Shown here: piece by piece, positions 47,059-55,409 of the stretch | Position numbering within the stretch: position 1 is the first letter of the stretch | Layout: the number at the start of each line of letters is the position of its first letter | Origin: Deltaproteobacteria bacterium | GTDB lineage: Bacteria; Myxococcota; Myxococcia; Myxococcales; SZAS-1 | Length of the DNA: 64,000 bases | Assembly: GCA_018266075.1 (NCBI GenBank) | Contig: JAFEBB010000031.1 | Location: 22,372 to 86,371 of the forward strand | Direction of reading: 5' to 3' | Notes under the pieces: model-generated | Database searches by the model: none | Told to the model about the DNA's origin: nothing | Seen by the model: the letters and a program-made list of their open reading frames with translations, nothing else | Position numbers and translations under genes: made by a program

Positions 47059-47466
47059 TCAGCCCGCTACCACCTTGACGTACGCCTGGCGGCTCCGTGG
47101 CCCATCGAGCTCGATGAAGTAGACCGCCTGCCAGCGGCCCAGGAGCAGCTTGCCCTGCTCGATGATGAAGGTCTGCTGCGCGCCGGCGAGGATGGAGAGC
47201 GTGTGCGCGTCGCTGTTGCCCTCGGCGTGGCGGAAGGCGGGATCGTCCTTGGGCACCAGTCGCTTCAGGGTGTGAAACAAATCCGTTCGCACGTCGGGGT
47301 CGGTGTTCTCGTTCACGGCGATCGCCGCCGTGGTGTGCGGACAGAAGACGACGCATAGGCCGCTGGTGACGCCCGAAGCGCGCACGGCGTCCTGCACCTG
47401 CGAGGTGATGTCGAGGACCTCGTGGCGCTTGTGCGTCCGAAGCTCGAGCGTCGTGGTTGACGGCAT
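47059..47466 (-). CDS. YjbQ/UPF0047 family protein
   Basis: A 135-residue protein with the family signature: VVFCPHTTAAIAVNENTDPDV and GRWQAVYFIELDGPRS. Some members complement thiamine-phosphate synthase mutants weakly, but the physiological role is not settled. The ATG at 47466 is chosen because the N-terminal strand starts there. Near-match AAAC-N6-GTTC at 47275. The upstream gap (47467-47554) holds a weak long-range inverted repeat only. Confidence 0.85.
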   Translation of the reverse strand: MPSTTTLELRTHKRHEVLDITSQVQDAVRASGVTSGLCVVFCPHTTAAIAVNENTDPDVRTDLFHTLKRLVPKDDPAFRHAEGNSDAHTLSILAGAQQTFIIEQGKLLLGRWQAVYFIELDGPRSRQAYVKVVAG

Positions 47467-47554
47467 GACTCGATCCTTGCCGAAAAATCCCCCATCGCGC
47501 AGCAGGCAACTCCGCGTTCCGCGCCGTTGCCAACAACCGGCGGGGATCTTTCGG

Positions 47555-48715
47555 CTAGCTCCCGAAGAGGGTCCGATCGATCTGCCACAAGCCGTTGAGG
47601 TCGTGCACGTCGTGATCGAAGCGGGGCACGGCGAGCACCGGCGTGGGCGCCACCTGCGCCGCGAGCCGCTCGAGCTGCTTCGCATCCAACGACGCCAGCA
47701 CCTGCTCGTCGGCGAGGGTGTCCGCGAGCCGCTCGCCCAGCGGCCCCAGGCCCTGCACGCCCGGCGCGCGAATCTCCTTGGCAGCGGCGGCGAGGGCCTC
47801 GCGGTGCAGCGGCGCGCCGCGCAGAAAATCGACGTTCACCCGATTCGCCACCACCGCGGTCACGCGCATCTTGGCGAGCGTGAGCTGGCGGTGGAAGTGC
47901 AGCGCCTCCTCCATCGGCAGCGGGCTGGGGCTGGTGACGACGACGAACGAGGTCCGCTCGCTCGCGAGGAGCTGGCGCACCTGACCGGCGCGCTCCTTGA
48001 AGCCCTCGTACATGCCGGAGAGCGAGCCCATGAACTTGCTCAGCTCCTCGAGCGTGCCCGCGCCCGTGAAGCGCGCCAGGATGCGGCCCGCGTAGGCGCT
48101 GCCCGCCTGGAACACGCGCAGGCCCACGCGCCCCGCGCCCGCGAAGGCGCCGGAGGTGAACCACTTCATGGCGTCGGCGTCGAGGAAGTCGATCACGCGA
48201 TTGGGCGCGTCCAGGAAGTCGAGCGCGTTCGTGGTGGGCGGCGTGTCGAGGACGATGAGGTCGTAGGCGCCGCGCTCGTGCAGCGCGTGCAGCTTCTCCA
48301 TGGCCACGTACTCCTGGCTGCCGGCGAGCGCGGTGGAGAGCTGGCGGTAGAAGCGGTTGGCGAGGATGGTGTCGCGGGCCTGCGGGTTGGGCGCGTAGCG
48401 CTCGATGACCTCGTCCCAGCTGCGCTTCAGGTCGAGCATCATCGCGAAGAGCTGGCCGGAGATCCTGGCGCCGGTGCTCGCGAGCGCCTCGTCGGGCACG
48501 CGCGTCTCGGCGTTGGTGAGGCTCGCCAGGCCCATGGAGTTCGCGAGGCGGCGCGCGGGGTCGATGGTGCAGACGAGGACCTTCTTCCCCATCGCCGCGG
48601 CCTGGAGCGCGAGCGCGGCAGACGTCGTGGTCTTGCCCACGCCACCCGAGCCGACGCAGATCACCACCTGACGCGCGAGCGCGCTCTTCAAGGCCTCGCT
48701 CGCGACGGGACTCAC
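47555..48715 (-). CDS. ArsA/Get3-family ATPase (second of a tandem pair)
   Basis: A 386-residue ATPase with a P-loop GSGGVGKTTTSA, a switch TIDPARRLANSMG, and LDTPPTTNALDFLDAP. Some features match Get3-like ATPases, but the Cys motif for metal transport by ArsA is absent. No arsenic resistance genes are near, so arsenite transport is unlikely. GTG 48715 overlaps the stop of the first paralogue (GTGA), which suggests a heterodimer. Confidence 0.82.
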   Translation of the reverse strand: MSPVASEALKSALARQVVICVGSGGVGKTTTSAALALQAAAMGKKVLVCTIDPARRLANSMGLASLTNAETRVPDEALASTGARISGQLFAMMLDLKRSWDEVIERYAPNPQARDTILANRFYRQLSTALAGSQEYVAMEKLHALHERGAYDLIVLDTPPTTNALDFLDAPNRVIDFLDADAMKWFTSGAFAGAGRVGLRVFQAGSAYAGRILARFTGAGTLEELSKFMGSLSGMYEGFKERAGQVRQLLASERTSFVVVTSPSPLPMEEALHFHRQLTLAKMRVTAVVANRVNVDFLRGAPLHREALAAAAKEIRAPGVQGLGPLGERLADTLADEQVLASLDAKQLERLAAQVAPTPVLAVPRFDHDVHDLNGLWQIDRTLFGS

Positions 48716-49629
48716 GCCACCACCGCCAGGTCGTACGAGATGGACTCCACCACCGCGCGATCGAAGGTGCGCACGAAGCGGAAGGGCACGCGCGCCAGCG
48801 GCTGCTTCACCTCGGCGCGCAGCTTCTCCACGTACTTCGCGGCGAGATCGCTGCGGCGCTGGTAGGCCTCCGCCGCCTCGATGCCTGGGCGAAGCGCGGG
48901 ATCGTTTCGACGCGCCTGCATCGCCTCCAGCTCCAGCGGCGCAAATCGAAACGGCAGGTCGCCGTTGAGCACCACCGCGCTGCGCTCGAGCGGCACGGTG
49001 CGCGCCAGCTCGCGGTCGAGCTCGATGGTCTCGTTGACCGGCATCTCCTCGGGCAGCGTCACCAGCACCACGCCGCTCTCTTTGGGATCGCGGAAGACGT
49101 CGAGGATGTGCTGCATCTCGTCGGCCATGGCGCCGGCGGGCACGGAGTCGAGGATCGTCTGCGGCGTGCGCAGGAGCGTGAGCGCGTGGCCCGTCGCCGG
49201 CGCGTCCACGAGGATCAGGTCCCAGCGGTTGCGGCCGTTCTGCTTCTCGCCGAGGTGGTAGACGATCTTTCCCAGCGTCACGATCTCCGCGATCGAGGGA
49301 ATGGCGCGGAGCGCGTACTTCATCAGGCGGTTCTCGAAGACGACCTTGTAGACCGCCTGGAACTTGAGCTTCATCAGCGCGTACTCGCGGAAGGCGGCGC
49401 TGGTCTCGATGTCCACGGCGTCGAGGTTGGGCTCGAGCCGCTTGATCTCCGGACCCACCGGCGGCTGGCCGAGCAGGGCGCTGATGCGCTCGTGCGAGCG
49501 GACCTCGCAGACCAGGGTGCGCTTGCCGTCGCGCGCGGCCTTGAGCGCGAGCGCCGCGGTAATCGTGCTCTTGCCCACGCCGCCCTTGCCGGTGACGAAG
49601 AGCAGCCGCTTGTCGAGGAGCCTGGACAT
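48712..49629 (-). CDS. ArsA/Get3-family ATPase (first of a tandem pair)
   Basis: A 305-residue ATPase starting at ATG 49629. It has the signature-Lys P-loop TGKGGVGKSTITAAL and the switch VDAPATGHALTLLRTPQ. It is shorter than its neighbour, and the acidic motif after strand 2 is EVRSHERISALLG. Tandem, diverged ArsA-type pairs are a known myxobacterial arrangement; their client is unknown. It is preceded by a short gap with a weak 7-bp tract. Confidence 0.82.
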   Translation of the reverse strand: MSRLLDKRLLFVTGKGGVGKSTITAALALKAARDGKRTLVCEVRSHERISALLGQPPVGPEIKRLEPNLDAVDIETSAAFREYALMKLKFQAVYKVVFENRLMKYALRAIPSIAEIVTLGKIVYHLGEKQNGRNRWDLILVDAPATGHALTLLRTPQTILDSVPAGAMADEMQHILDVFRDPKESGVVLVTLPEEMPVNETIELDRELARTVPLERSAVVLNGDLPFRFAPLELEAMQARRNDPALRPGIEAAEAYQRRSDLAAKYVEKLRAEVKQPLARVPFRFVRTFDRAVVESISYDLAVVA

Positions 49630-49681
49630 CGAAGAGCGCCAACCTAGTCGGAGAGAGTGCCTCCGGCTAGTGGCTGGTGAA

Positions 49682-49891
49682 TCAGTAGTGCGGCGGCTTC
49701 TCCGACGCCGCTGCATCCACCTGCCCGGGAAGCACGTCCACCTTCTTGGCCAGGTGCTCGACCGCTTTGCGCAGCACGTCCAGCTCGCGCTGCTGCTCGA
49801 CCAGCGCTTCGTTCAGCTTCTGGAGCAGATCCGCCTGCTCCATCGACTTGAGCTCCAGCTCCACCACGCGCGGGTCGAGGTCCATGCGCAC
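49682..49891 (-). CDS. slyX: SlyX family protein
   Basis: A 69-residue coiled-coil protein with the SlyX pattern (LDPRVVELELKSMEQADLLQKLNEAL, a second heptad helix, and the conserved C-terminal PPHY). An ATG at 49891 starts it, and another at 49885 is possible. The cellular role of SlyX is not known. Confidence 0.85.
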   Translation of the reverse strand: MRMDLDPRVVELELKSMEQADLLQKLNEALVEQQRELDVLRKAVEHLAKKVDVLPGQVDAAASEKPPHY

Positions 49892-49924
49892 ACGGTGGCC
49901 TGTCGGCGCGCGATGCGCAATGGG

Positions 49925-50533
49925 TTACGGCACCGCGCCCAGCTGACGCTTGCGCAACACCTGCATGAACAACCCGACTGGGACCAGGGCCAGGAAGAGC
50001 GGCAACATCGCCAGCCCGAGCGCCAATCCCGTCGCGGACGCGAGCAGGAAGAGCAGCACGTCGCTCACACGTGCGCGGGGGACGTCGGCGTCGGTGCCCA
50101 TGCGCACGCGGACGGAAGCCACGGTCTCCTCGAGCAGCGGCTCGTAGTCGAGCCCGTAGAGCGAGCGGCTGTGGCGCCCGCGCACGAACGCCCGGAGCAC
50201 GCGCTTCGGCGCGGCGAAGACGCCCGCGGCCAGGCCCATCAGGTTCAGCATCCACGCGGCCACCATGGCCTTGCAGCCCGCGGCCAGCTCCCAGGCGGAG
50301 ATCTCGAACTCGCCGAGCGTGTCCGTGTCGTAGGCGGTGATCACGTGGTGCAGGTCGTGGAAGCGCACCGCCTTCACGCGCGCCGGCGTATTGGGAAAGG
50401 GGAAGGGAATCGAGCCCAGCTTGAAGTCCACCCAGGCCGAGCCGTAGCCGCCGTCGTCGCCGAAGTGGTTCACCTCGAAGTAGCGGGCCCGCGCCTGCCG
50501 CATCGTCGACTCGGGGGCGTAGCTGGTGCGCAT
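49925..50533 (-). CDS. Coq4-like ubiquinone biosynthesis family protein
   Basis: A 202-residue protein. The metal motif HDLHHVITAYDTDTLGE (HDxxH followed by a distant Glu) is that of Coq4, which acts on the ubiquinone precursor ring in C1 decarboxylation/hydroxylation. Unlike Coq4, two C-terminal membrane helices are present (LLFLLASATGLALGL and LPLFLALVPVGLF). The start has an excellent GGGAGGT ribosome site. It is divergent from a TetR gene with an operator between them. Confidence 0.72.
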   Translation of the reverse strand: MRTSYAPESTMRQARARYFEVNHFGDDGGYGSAWVDFKLGSIPFPFPNTPARVKAVRFHDLHHVITAYDTDTLGEFEISAWELAAGCKAMVAAWMLNLMGLAAGVFAAPKRVLRAFVRGRHSRSLYGLDYEPLLEETVASVRVRMGTDADVPRARVSDVLLFLLASATGLALGLAMLPLFLALVPVGLFMQVLRKRQLGAVP

Positions 50534-50550
50534 ATCGACCTCCCTGGTTT

Positions 50551-50581
50551 GGATGACTATAGTCAGTGAGCATGGTCATCC
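50551..50581. promoter_or_regulatory. Probable TetR operator with a promoter -10 box inside
   Basis: A perfect 12-base palindrome TGACTATAGTCA (50554-50565) is combined with GGATGAC (50551-50557) and GTCATCC (50575-50581), an inverted pair 17 bases apart. The centre can act as a TATAGT -10 box for the Coq4-like gene (minus), with TTGCGG 18 bases away as -35 box. Position between the regulator and its divergent neighbour fits autoregulation. Confidence 0.6.
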
Positions 50582-50651
50582 GCAAGGCGATCTGCGGCTC
50601 GGGTGGTTCCCGTTGACAATCGCGATCTTGCGGGTGACGGTTCCTCCTTCG

Positions 50652-51260
50652 ATGACCAAGGTCACCCAGCGCGCGAAGCAGAAGCTCGACACCCGGGAGC
50701 GCATCCGGGCGGCGGCCTGGGAGCTCTTCACCACCGACGGCTACGACGAGACCACCACCAAGGCCGTGGCCGAGCGCGCCGGCGTGGCCACCGGGACGGT
50801 CTTCGTGCACGCGCGCGACAAGGCGGATTTGCTCGCGCTGGTGCTGGGCGATCGCATCCGCGACACGGTCGACGAGGGCTTCGCCTCGTTGCCGCGCGGG
50901 GGCCTCATCGCGCAGTGGATGCACCTGTTTGGCCGGCTGTTCCGGATGTACGCGGAGCACCCCAAGCTCTCGGGCGCGTTCGTGCGCAGCGTGCCCGCGT
51001 CGGACAAGGGCCCCAACGGTCAGGCGCTCGACGCGTACACCTTCGCGTTCCTGCATCGGCTGGGCACGCTGGTGGCGTCGGCGAGCCAGCGGGGCGAATT
51101 GCGTCGCGATGTCCCCAGCGACGCGGCCGCGCGCAACGCCTTCGCGCTCTACCTCTTCGCGCTCACGGCCATGCTCGGCGGCTACGTGCCCCTCGACGCC
51201 GCGCTGGTCTCGTTGCGCGAGTCGCTGGAGCTTCAGGTCCGCGGGCTCAAAAAAGGCTGA
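50652..51260 (+). CDS. TetR family transcriptional regulator
   Basis: A 202-residue regulator. The N-terminal HTH (TRERIRAAAWELFTTDGYDETTTKAVAERAGVATG in two parts, near 14-48) is standard; the C-terminal helices bind an unknown ligand. The ATG at 50652 is chosen because the frame upstream contains the operator region. It probably represses the divergent Coq4-like gene and itself. The stop overlaps the radical SAM gene's 3' end. Confidence 0.88.
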   Translation: MTKVTQRAKQKLDTRERIRAAAWELFTTDGYDETTTKAVAERAGVATGTVFVHARDKADLLALVLGDRIRDTVDEGFASLPRGGLIAQWMHLFGRLFRMYAEHPKLSGAFVRSVPASDKGPNGQALDAYTFAFLHRLGTLVASASQRGELRRDVPSDAAARNAFALYLFALTAMLGGYVPLDAALVSLRESLELQVRGLKKG

Positions 51261-52269
51261 GCTGCGGCGTCTGCTTCTTCGGGCGCTGGAAGGTGTCCTC
51301 GCGCGCGGACGGCATGCCGGGGAAATCGAGCCGCTTCACGGTGGTGCTGAACAGCCGAGCAATGGTCTCGGCGTAGAGCCCGGTGCCCGTCTGCCGGGTG
51401 CCCCAACCGGTCTGGTACATCTTGCCGTCGCGGGTCTCGCGCACGCGGTGGAGGATCTTCTCGGCCATGTCCGGGAACGCAGCCCGCATCCGCTCCTCGA
51501 AGACCTGCTTCACCGGTCCGGGCAAGCGCACCAGCACCCAGCCTGCCTCGCGCGCGCCCGCTTCACGCGCGGCCTCGAGCACGCGCACCATGTCCTCGTC
51601 GTTCAAGCCCGGGATGATGGGCGCGACCATCACGCCCGTCGGAATTCCCGCTTCGTTGAGCCGCTTGATGGTCTCGATGCGCCGCTGCGGCGTGGCCACG
51701 AACGGCTCCACCAGGCGCGCCTTGTCCTTGTTCCAGAAGGGGATGCTCACCATCACCCGCGCGCTGGTGACGCGGTTCAGCTTCTGGAGCACGTCGATGT
51801 CGCGCTCGACGAGCGGCGCCTTGGTGATGATGCCGATCGGCTGGCGGTACTCGGCGCAGACCTCGAGACAGCCGCGCGTGAGCCGCAGGCTCGCCTCCAC
51901 CGGCTGGTAACAGTCGGTCACGCCGCTGAACATGAGGAGCTCGCCCTTCCACGACGGCTTCTCGAACGCCTCGCGCAAGAGCTCCGGCGCCTGCATCTTC
52001 ACGGCGATGCGCGTGTCGAAGTCGGTGCCCGCGCCGAAGCCCAGGTACTCGTGCCCCGGCCGCGCGTAGCAGTACGCGCACGCGTGCTGGCAGCCGCGGT
52101 ACGGGTTCACGCTGAAGCGGAAGCCGATGTCCGGCGAGTCGTTCTGCGCCACGATCGTGCGCGAGGCGTCCTCGTAGAAGCCGACCGGCACTTCCGGCGG
52201 CTCGCCCAGGTAGTCGATCTCGGTGGCGTGGAACGGGTTCGGCGGGTTCGAGAGCGGGCGCGGACGCAT
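51247..52269 (-). CDS. PA0069/SplB-like radical SAM protein behind a LexA-like box
   Basis: A 340-residue radical SAM enzyme from ATG 52269. The cluster motif is GCQHACAYCYARP (CxxxCxxC), with GVTDCYQPVEASLRLTRGCLE and IIPGLNDEDM further along. The family (Rv2578c/PA0069) is related to spore photoproduct lyase and often tied to DNA damage. A sequence close to the M. xanthus LexA box lies 12 bases before the start, within the promoter. The -10 box TATGCT ends six bases before ATG, so the mRNA may be leaderless. Confidence 0.87.
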   Translation of the reverse strand: MRPRPLSNPPNPFHATEIDYLGEPPEVPVGFYEDASRTIVAQNDSPDIGFRFSVNPYRGCQHACAYCYARPGHEYLGFGAGTDFDTRIAVKMQAPELLREAFEKPSWKGELLMFSGVTDCYQPVEASLRLTRGCLEVCAEYRQPIGIITKAPLVERDIDVLQKLNRVTSARVMVSIPFWNKDKARLVEPFVATPQRRIETIKRLNEAGIPTGVMVAPIIPGLNDEDMVRVLEAAREAGAREAGWVLVRLPGPVKQVFEERMRAAFPDMAEKILHRVRETRDGKMYQTGWGTRQTGTGLYAETIARLFSTTVKRLDFPGMPSAREDTFQRPKKQTPQLSLF

Positions 52270-52275
52270 GCCATC

Positions 52276-52305
52276 AGCATACTGAACATACGTATAGCTC
52301 GCCAA
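52276..52305 (-). promoter_or_regulatory. Promoter of the radical SAM gene with LexA-like operator
   Basis: TTGGCG (52305-52300), 18 bases, TATGCT (52281-52276) on the minus strand. The 17-base segment 52297-52281 matches the M. xanthus LexA motif CTRHAMRYBYGTTCAGS, as I recall it, at 15 of 17 positions. Its place in the spacer is ideal for repression. Confidence 0.6.
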
Positions 52306-52315
52306 GAGTCTGCCC

Positions 52316-52350
52316 GGTCGCGGGCCGTGGGGCGTGGGCCGTGGGTCGTT
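52316..52350. repeat. 7-bp tandem repeat tract
   Basis: Five consecutive degenerate 7-base units: GGTCGCG, GGCCGTG, GGGCGTG, GGCCGTG, GGTCGTT. It lies between the divergent radical SAM and phasin-like genes. Confidence 0.65.
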
Positions 52351-52399
52351 CGGAGACGCACGAGATCAGGTTGAAGTAGAGTGCGCTCGCGAGGTGGCC

Positions 52400-52696
52400 A
52401 TGGCACTGAAGAGCAACCCGGTGGTGAAGCGGCTCGTGCAGACCGGCGAAGCCCAGGTCGGCAAGATCGTTCAGCAGGTGCTCGCGAACGAGAAGTTCGT
52501 CGCCGGCATCCAGACCGTCGTTCAGACCACCCTCACCGCCAAGGGCGCCTTCGATCGCAACATCCGCATGGCGCTCTCCGCCATGAACCTGCCCAGCACG
52601 CAGGACCTCGAGCAGCTCCGCAACAAGGTCGGCGAGCTCGAGGTGGTGCTGGTGAAGCTCGATGAGAAGGTGAACCAGCTCCTCGAGAAGCATTGA
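52400..52696 (+). CDS. Phasin-like small helical protein
   Basis: A 98-residue helical, coiled-coil protein (KIVQQVLANEKFVAGIQTVV and ELEVVLVKLDEKVNQLLEKH) like short phasin-family proteins that coat polyhydroxyalkanoate granules. A GAGGTGG ribosome site precedes the ATG at 52400. The stop overlaps the parA-like start (TGATG), so the ParA ATPase may position the structure that this protein coats. Confidence 0.6.
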   Translation: MALKSNPVVKRLVQTGEAQVGKIVQQVLANEKFVAGIQTVVQTTLTAKGAFDRNIRMALSAMNLPSTQDLEQLRNKVGELEVVLVKLDEKVNQLLEKH

Positions 52697-53514
52697 TGCG
52701 CCGCATCGCCTTCATCAACGAGAAGGGCGGCACCTGCAAGACCACCCTCACGGTCAACGTGGGCGCGTATTTGGCGCAGAAGGGCAAGCGCGTCCTCGTC
52801 GTCGACCTGGATACGCAAGGGCACGCGGGCAAGTCCCTCGGCCTCGACGTGCGCACGCTCTCGCCGAACGTCTTCGACCTGCTCAGCCGCGATGACCTCA
52901 CCGTCGCCGAGGTCGCGCGCGCCACCGCCGTGCCGGGCCTCGACGTGGTGCCGTCGAACAAGGCGATGAGCGAGTTCCCGGTCGTGGTGGCGCACCGCAC
53001 CGACCGCGTGCGCCGGCTCGATCGCGCCATGCGCGGGCTCGAGGGCTACGACTTCGTGCTCTACGACGCGCCGCCGTCGATGGGCCTCACCACGCTGAAC
53101 ATCATGGTCGCGTGCGAAGAGGTCGTGATTCCCGTCGCGCTGACGTACCTCGGGCTCGATGGCTGCGCGGAGATGGTCGAGACCGTGCGCAAGGTGCAGA
53201 GCGAGCACCAGAAGCCGGATCTGCGCATCGCCATGGTGATTCCGACGCTGTACCGGAACACCGCGCTCGCCGACGAGATCCTGGAGAAGCTCAAGTCGTA
53301 CTTCCCCGAGGAGCTCGCCTCCACGGCGCTCGGCTTCAACGTGAAGATCGACGAGGCCCAGAGCCACGGCAAGACCATCTGGGACTACGCGCCCACCAGC
53401 CCGGGCGCGAAGATGCTCAAGGCCATCGCCGACGAGCTCGTGGGTCGCGCGCCGGCGCGGCCGCGCACGCGAGGCGAGAAGCGCGCGTCGGATCAGCCGA
53501 GCGTGAGCTCGTAG
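52696..53514 (+). CDS. ParA/MinD-family ATPase
   Basis: A 272-residue partition-type ATPase. The deviant Walker A is KGGTCKTT, where the usual second Gly before Lys is Cys (KGGxGKT in most). Walker B is FVLYDAPPSMG. No parB gene follows, so it is an orphan ParA, as used for positioning proteins or granules. ATG 52696 overlaps the phasin-like stop. The 3' end overlaps the convergent gene by 22 bases. Confidence 0.85.
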   Translation: MRRIAFINEKGGTCKTTLTVNVGAYLAQKGKRVLVVDLDTQGHAGKSLGLDVRTLSPNVFDLLSRDDLTVAEVARATAVPGLDVVPSNKAMSEFPVVVAHRTDRVRRLDRAMRGLEGYDFVLYDAPPSMGLTTLNIMVACEEVVIPVALTYLGLDGCAEMVETVRKVQSEHQKPDLRIAMVIPTLYRNTALADEILEKLKSYFPEELASTALGFNVKIDEAQSHGKTIWDYAPTSPGAKMLKAIADELVGRAPARPRTRGEKRASDQPSVSS

Positions 53515-54359
53515 CCCTTTGAGTCGCCCACGTACTCGCCGATGCCCGAGGGCGCGCCGTAGCTGGCGTTGAAGGTCTTCACATTCGACACCGAGCCGGT
53601 GCTCTGCAGGTTCTTCAGCACCAGGTCGCGCTCGCTGCCCACGTCGGGCTGCACGGCGTGGAAGAGGAACGCGCTCTCGGGATGGTTCGGCGCGAAGACG
53701 ATGCCCGTGTCGCGCGAGGCAGCGATGGCGTAGACGTCGTTGCCCTGCGCGTCCTTCTGACCCGTGGCGAAGATGCGCAGGTGATCGCGCCCGCCGAGCG
53801 GATCGTTGTTCATCTCGTAGGCCGCGACGAGCTTCTGCCCGCGGTAGCTCTGCACGGACACGGGCATCTTGTTCACGCCTGGCACGTCGGGCGGCTTGGG
53901 CGTGGTCCACGGGTGGAGGTGGATCCCGAATGCGCCCGCGATGCCGGTGGCGAGGCCATCGACCTTCTGCGCCGCCCACGAGAGCGCCTTGCCCACTTCC
54001 TCTTTCGCGGCCGCGCCCACGTAGCGCACGTTGGCCGCGAGCCCGGCCGGATCCGCCTGCGTCCAGCCCGACTGCGAGAGCGCCTGCTCCACCTGAGAGA
54101 GCGATCCGTGCACGTACATCGTGACCGGATCCGAGCGATTGCCCTGGGTGTCGAGCGTCCACTCGCCTTGCGCGGGCTTCACGAACGGCGGCGGACCGGC
54201 GTCGCCCAGCGCGACCTTGGCCGTGCGCGCCGCCTGGAAGCTGTCACCGCCGACGGCCGGACGCGCGGCCGGGGAGGCCCTGGGCGCAGGTGGCGTCCTG
54301 GGCGCGACGGGCTTCGCGGGCACAGCAGGGACAGCAGATCCGGCGCGGCGGACCACCAT
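53493..54359 (-). CDS. Protein with an LssY C-terminal-like domain
   Basis: A 288-residue protein with a GGAGGAG ribosome site. The first 55 residues are a Pro/Ala-rich linker. From about 75 the order DPVTMYVHGSLSQVEQALSQSGWTQAD, then VSVQSYRGQKLVAAYE, then RDHLRIFATGQ follows the LssY C-terminal domain found with PAP2 phosphatases. The N-terminal membrane part of LssY is missing. The function is unknown. Confidence 0.5.
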   Translation of the reverse strand: MVVRRAGSAVPAVPAKPVAPRTPPAPRASPAARPAVGGDSFQAARTAKVALGDAGPPPFVKPAQGEWTLDTQGNRSDPVTMYVHGSLSQVEQALSQSGWTQADPAGLAANVRYVGAAAKEEVGKALSWAAQKVDGLATGIAGAFGIHLHPWTTPKPPDVPGVNKMPVSVQSYRGQKLVAAYEMNNDPLGGRDHLRIFATGQKDAQGNDVYAIAASRDTGIVFAPNHPESAFLFHAVQPDVGSERDLVLKNLQSTGSVSNVKTFNASYGAPSGIGEYVGDSKGYELTLG

Positions 54360-54383
54360 GCGCTCCTCCCGGACGACACCCCA

Positions 54384-55190
54384 TTATCGCTGCTTTGGTG
54401 CGGCCAGCTGCACCACGTCCGGATCCACCCCCAACAGGGACATGGCATTGCCGCCGGTCACCTTTCGGATCACCGGATCCGAGAGCCCTGCAGCCTCGAG
54501 GGCCGCGGCGGTGCGCGCGAGGGCGAGGAGATCCGTGGCGCCGTCGCCGGCGTCGGATCCGAGCACGAGCTGCTGCGGTCCGTGCGCCTGAACCGCGGCC
54601 ACCGCTTCGGCCACGGCCACGCGTCCGCTGCGCACCGAGAGGCCCGCGAGGTGTCCGCAGCCGAGCAGCACGGGCAGATCCTCCGTGTGCGCGCGCGCGA
54701 GCAGAATCCGCCCCGGGGGAAGCCCGGACTCGCTCAGCAGGCCCAGTGTCCGCCGCATCAGCCGCGCGCGTTCGGTGCTCGCCACCTCCACGACGACCGG
54801 CAGATCCAACTCATCGGCGAGCTCGAGTTGGCGCGTGAAGAGCCGCTCGGCCGAAGGCGATCCGTCGCCGAGGCCGATGAGCCCAATGGCGACCACGCGC
54901 GCGTCGCCGTGGGTCTCGGGCAGGAGATCCAGCACCTGCTCGACGTCGTGCGCGGGCCCGCAGCCCGGCGGAATTCCCAGCGCCAGGAACGGCCGGATCC
55001 CCGCGCGCAGGAGCCGGCCGGCCTGCACCTCCGCGAGGTTCTTGAAGTGAGCGAGCAGCGCCTCGGGCTCGGCGCGCGTGCCACCGGCATGTGCGGGCAC
55101 GAGCGCGGCGCCTACGCCGAAGCTGGCCAGGGTGCGCAGGTCGGTCTGGGTCAGGCCGTCGGGCTGGAGGTGGGCGTCGAAGAAGGCCAC
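54384..55190 (-). CDS. COG1099-like TIM-barrel hydrolase with altered metal ligands
   Basis: A 268-residue protein that follows the TatD-related COG1099 pattern from end to end: FDAHLQPDG at the start, a GGTRAEPEALLAHFKNLAEV stretch, ALGIPPGCGP, and LGSDAGDGATDLLALARTAAALE. The start is taken as GTG 55190. Positions that should hold metal ligands are changed: HxH reads HLQ, GEIGL reads GLIGL, and VHTP reads VEVA. It may have lost hydrolytic activity. The 219 bases before the PilZ gene show no further feature. Confidence 0.68.
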   Translation of the reverse strand: MAFFDAHLQPDGLTQTDLRTLASFGVGAALVPAHAGGTRAEPEALLAHFKNLAEVQAGRLLRAGIRPFLALGIPPGCGPAHDVEQVLDLLPETHGDARVVAIGLIGLGDGSPSAERLFTRQLELADELDLPVVVEVASTERARLMRRTLGLLSESGLPPGRILLARAHTEDLPVLLGCGHLAGLSVRSGRVAVAEAVAAVQAHGPQQLVLGSDAGDGATDLLALARTAAALEAAGLSDPVIRKVTGGNAMSLLGVDPDVVQLAAPKQR

Positions 55191-55409
55191 GGTCTCGACG
55201 CTAACACCGCGGCCGTGACAGCCCGACCCGCAGGCGAGGGATTTTCGTTGCACCTGTGGCAGCTTGTCCGCGTCTTGCGGGTTGACTGGCAGGCAGCCGG
55301 GCAGCCTCCAACCGAGCAATTTCGCCCGGTTGAGGCCAGTGAGCCAGGGCAGGGCCAGGTGGCGCGGTTGGTGCACAATCCCGCGGCCGACTTCGAGATT
55401 GAGGCATCC

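Noticed and set aside
47467..47554. Inverted pair CCGAAA-ATCCCC / GGGGGATTTTTCGG as a terminator of the ArsA-type gene
   Set aside because: The arms are about 50 bases apart with mismatches, too weak for an intrinsic terminator call.
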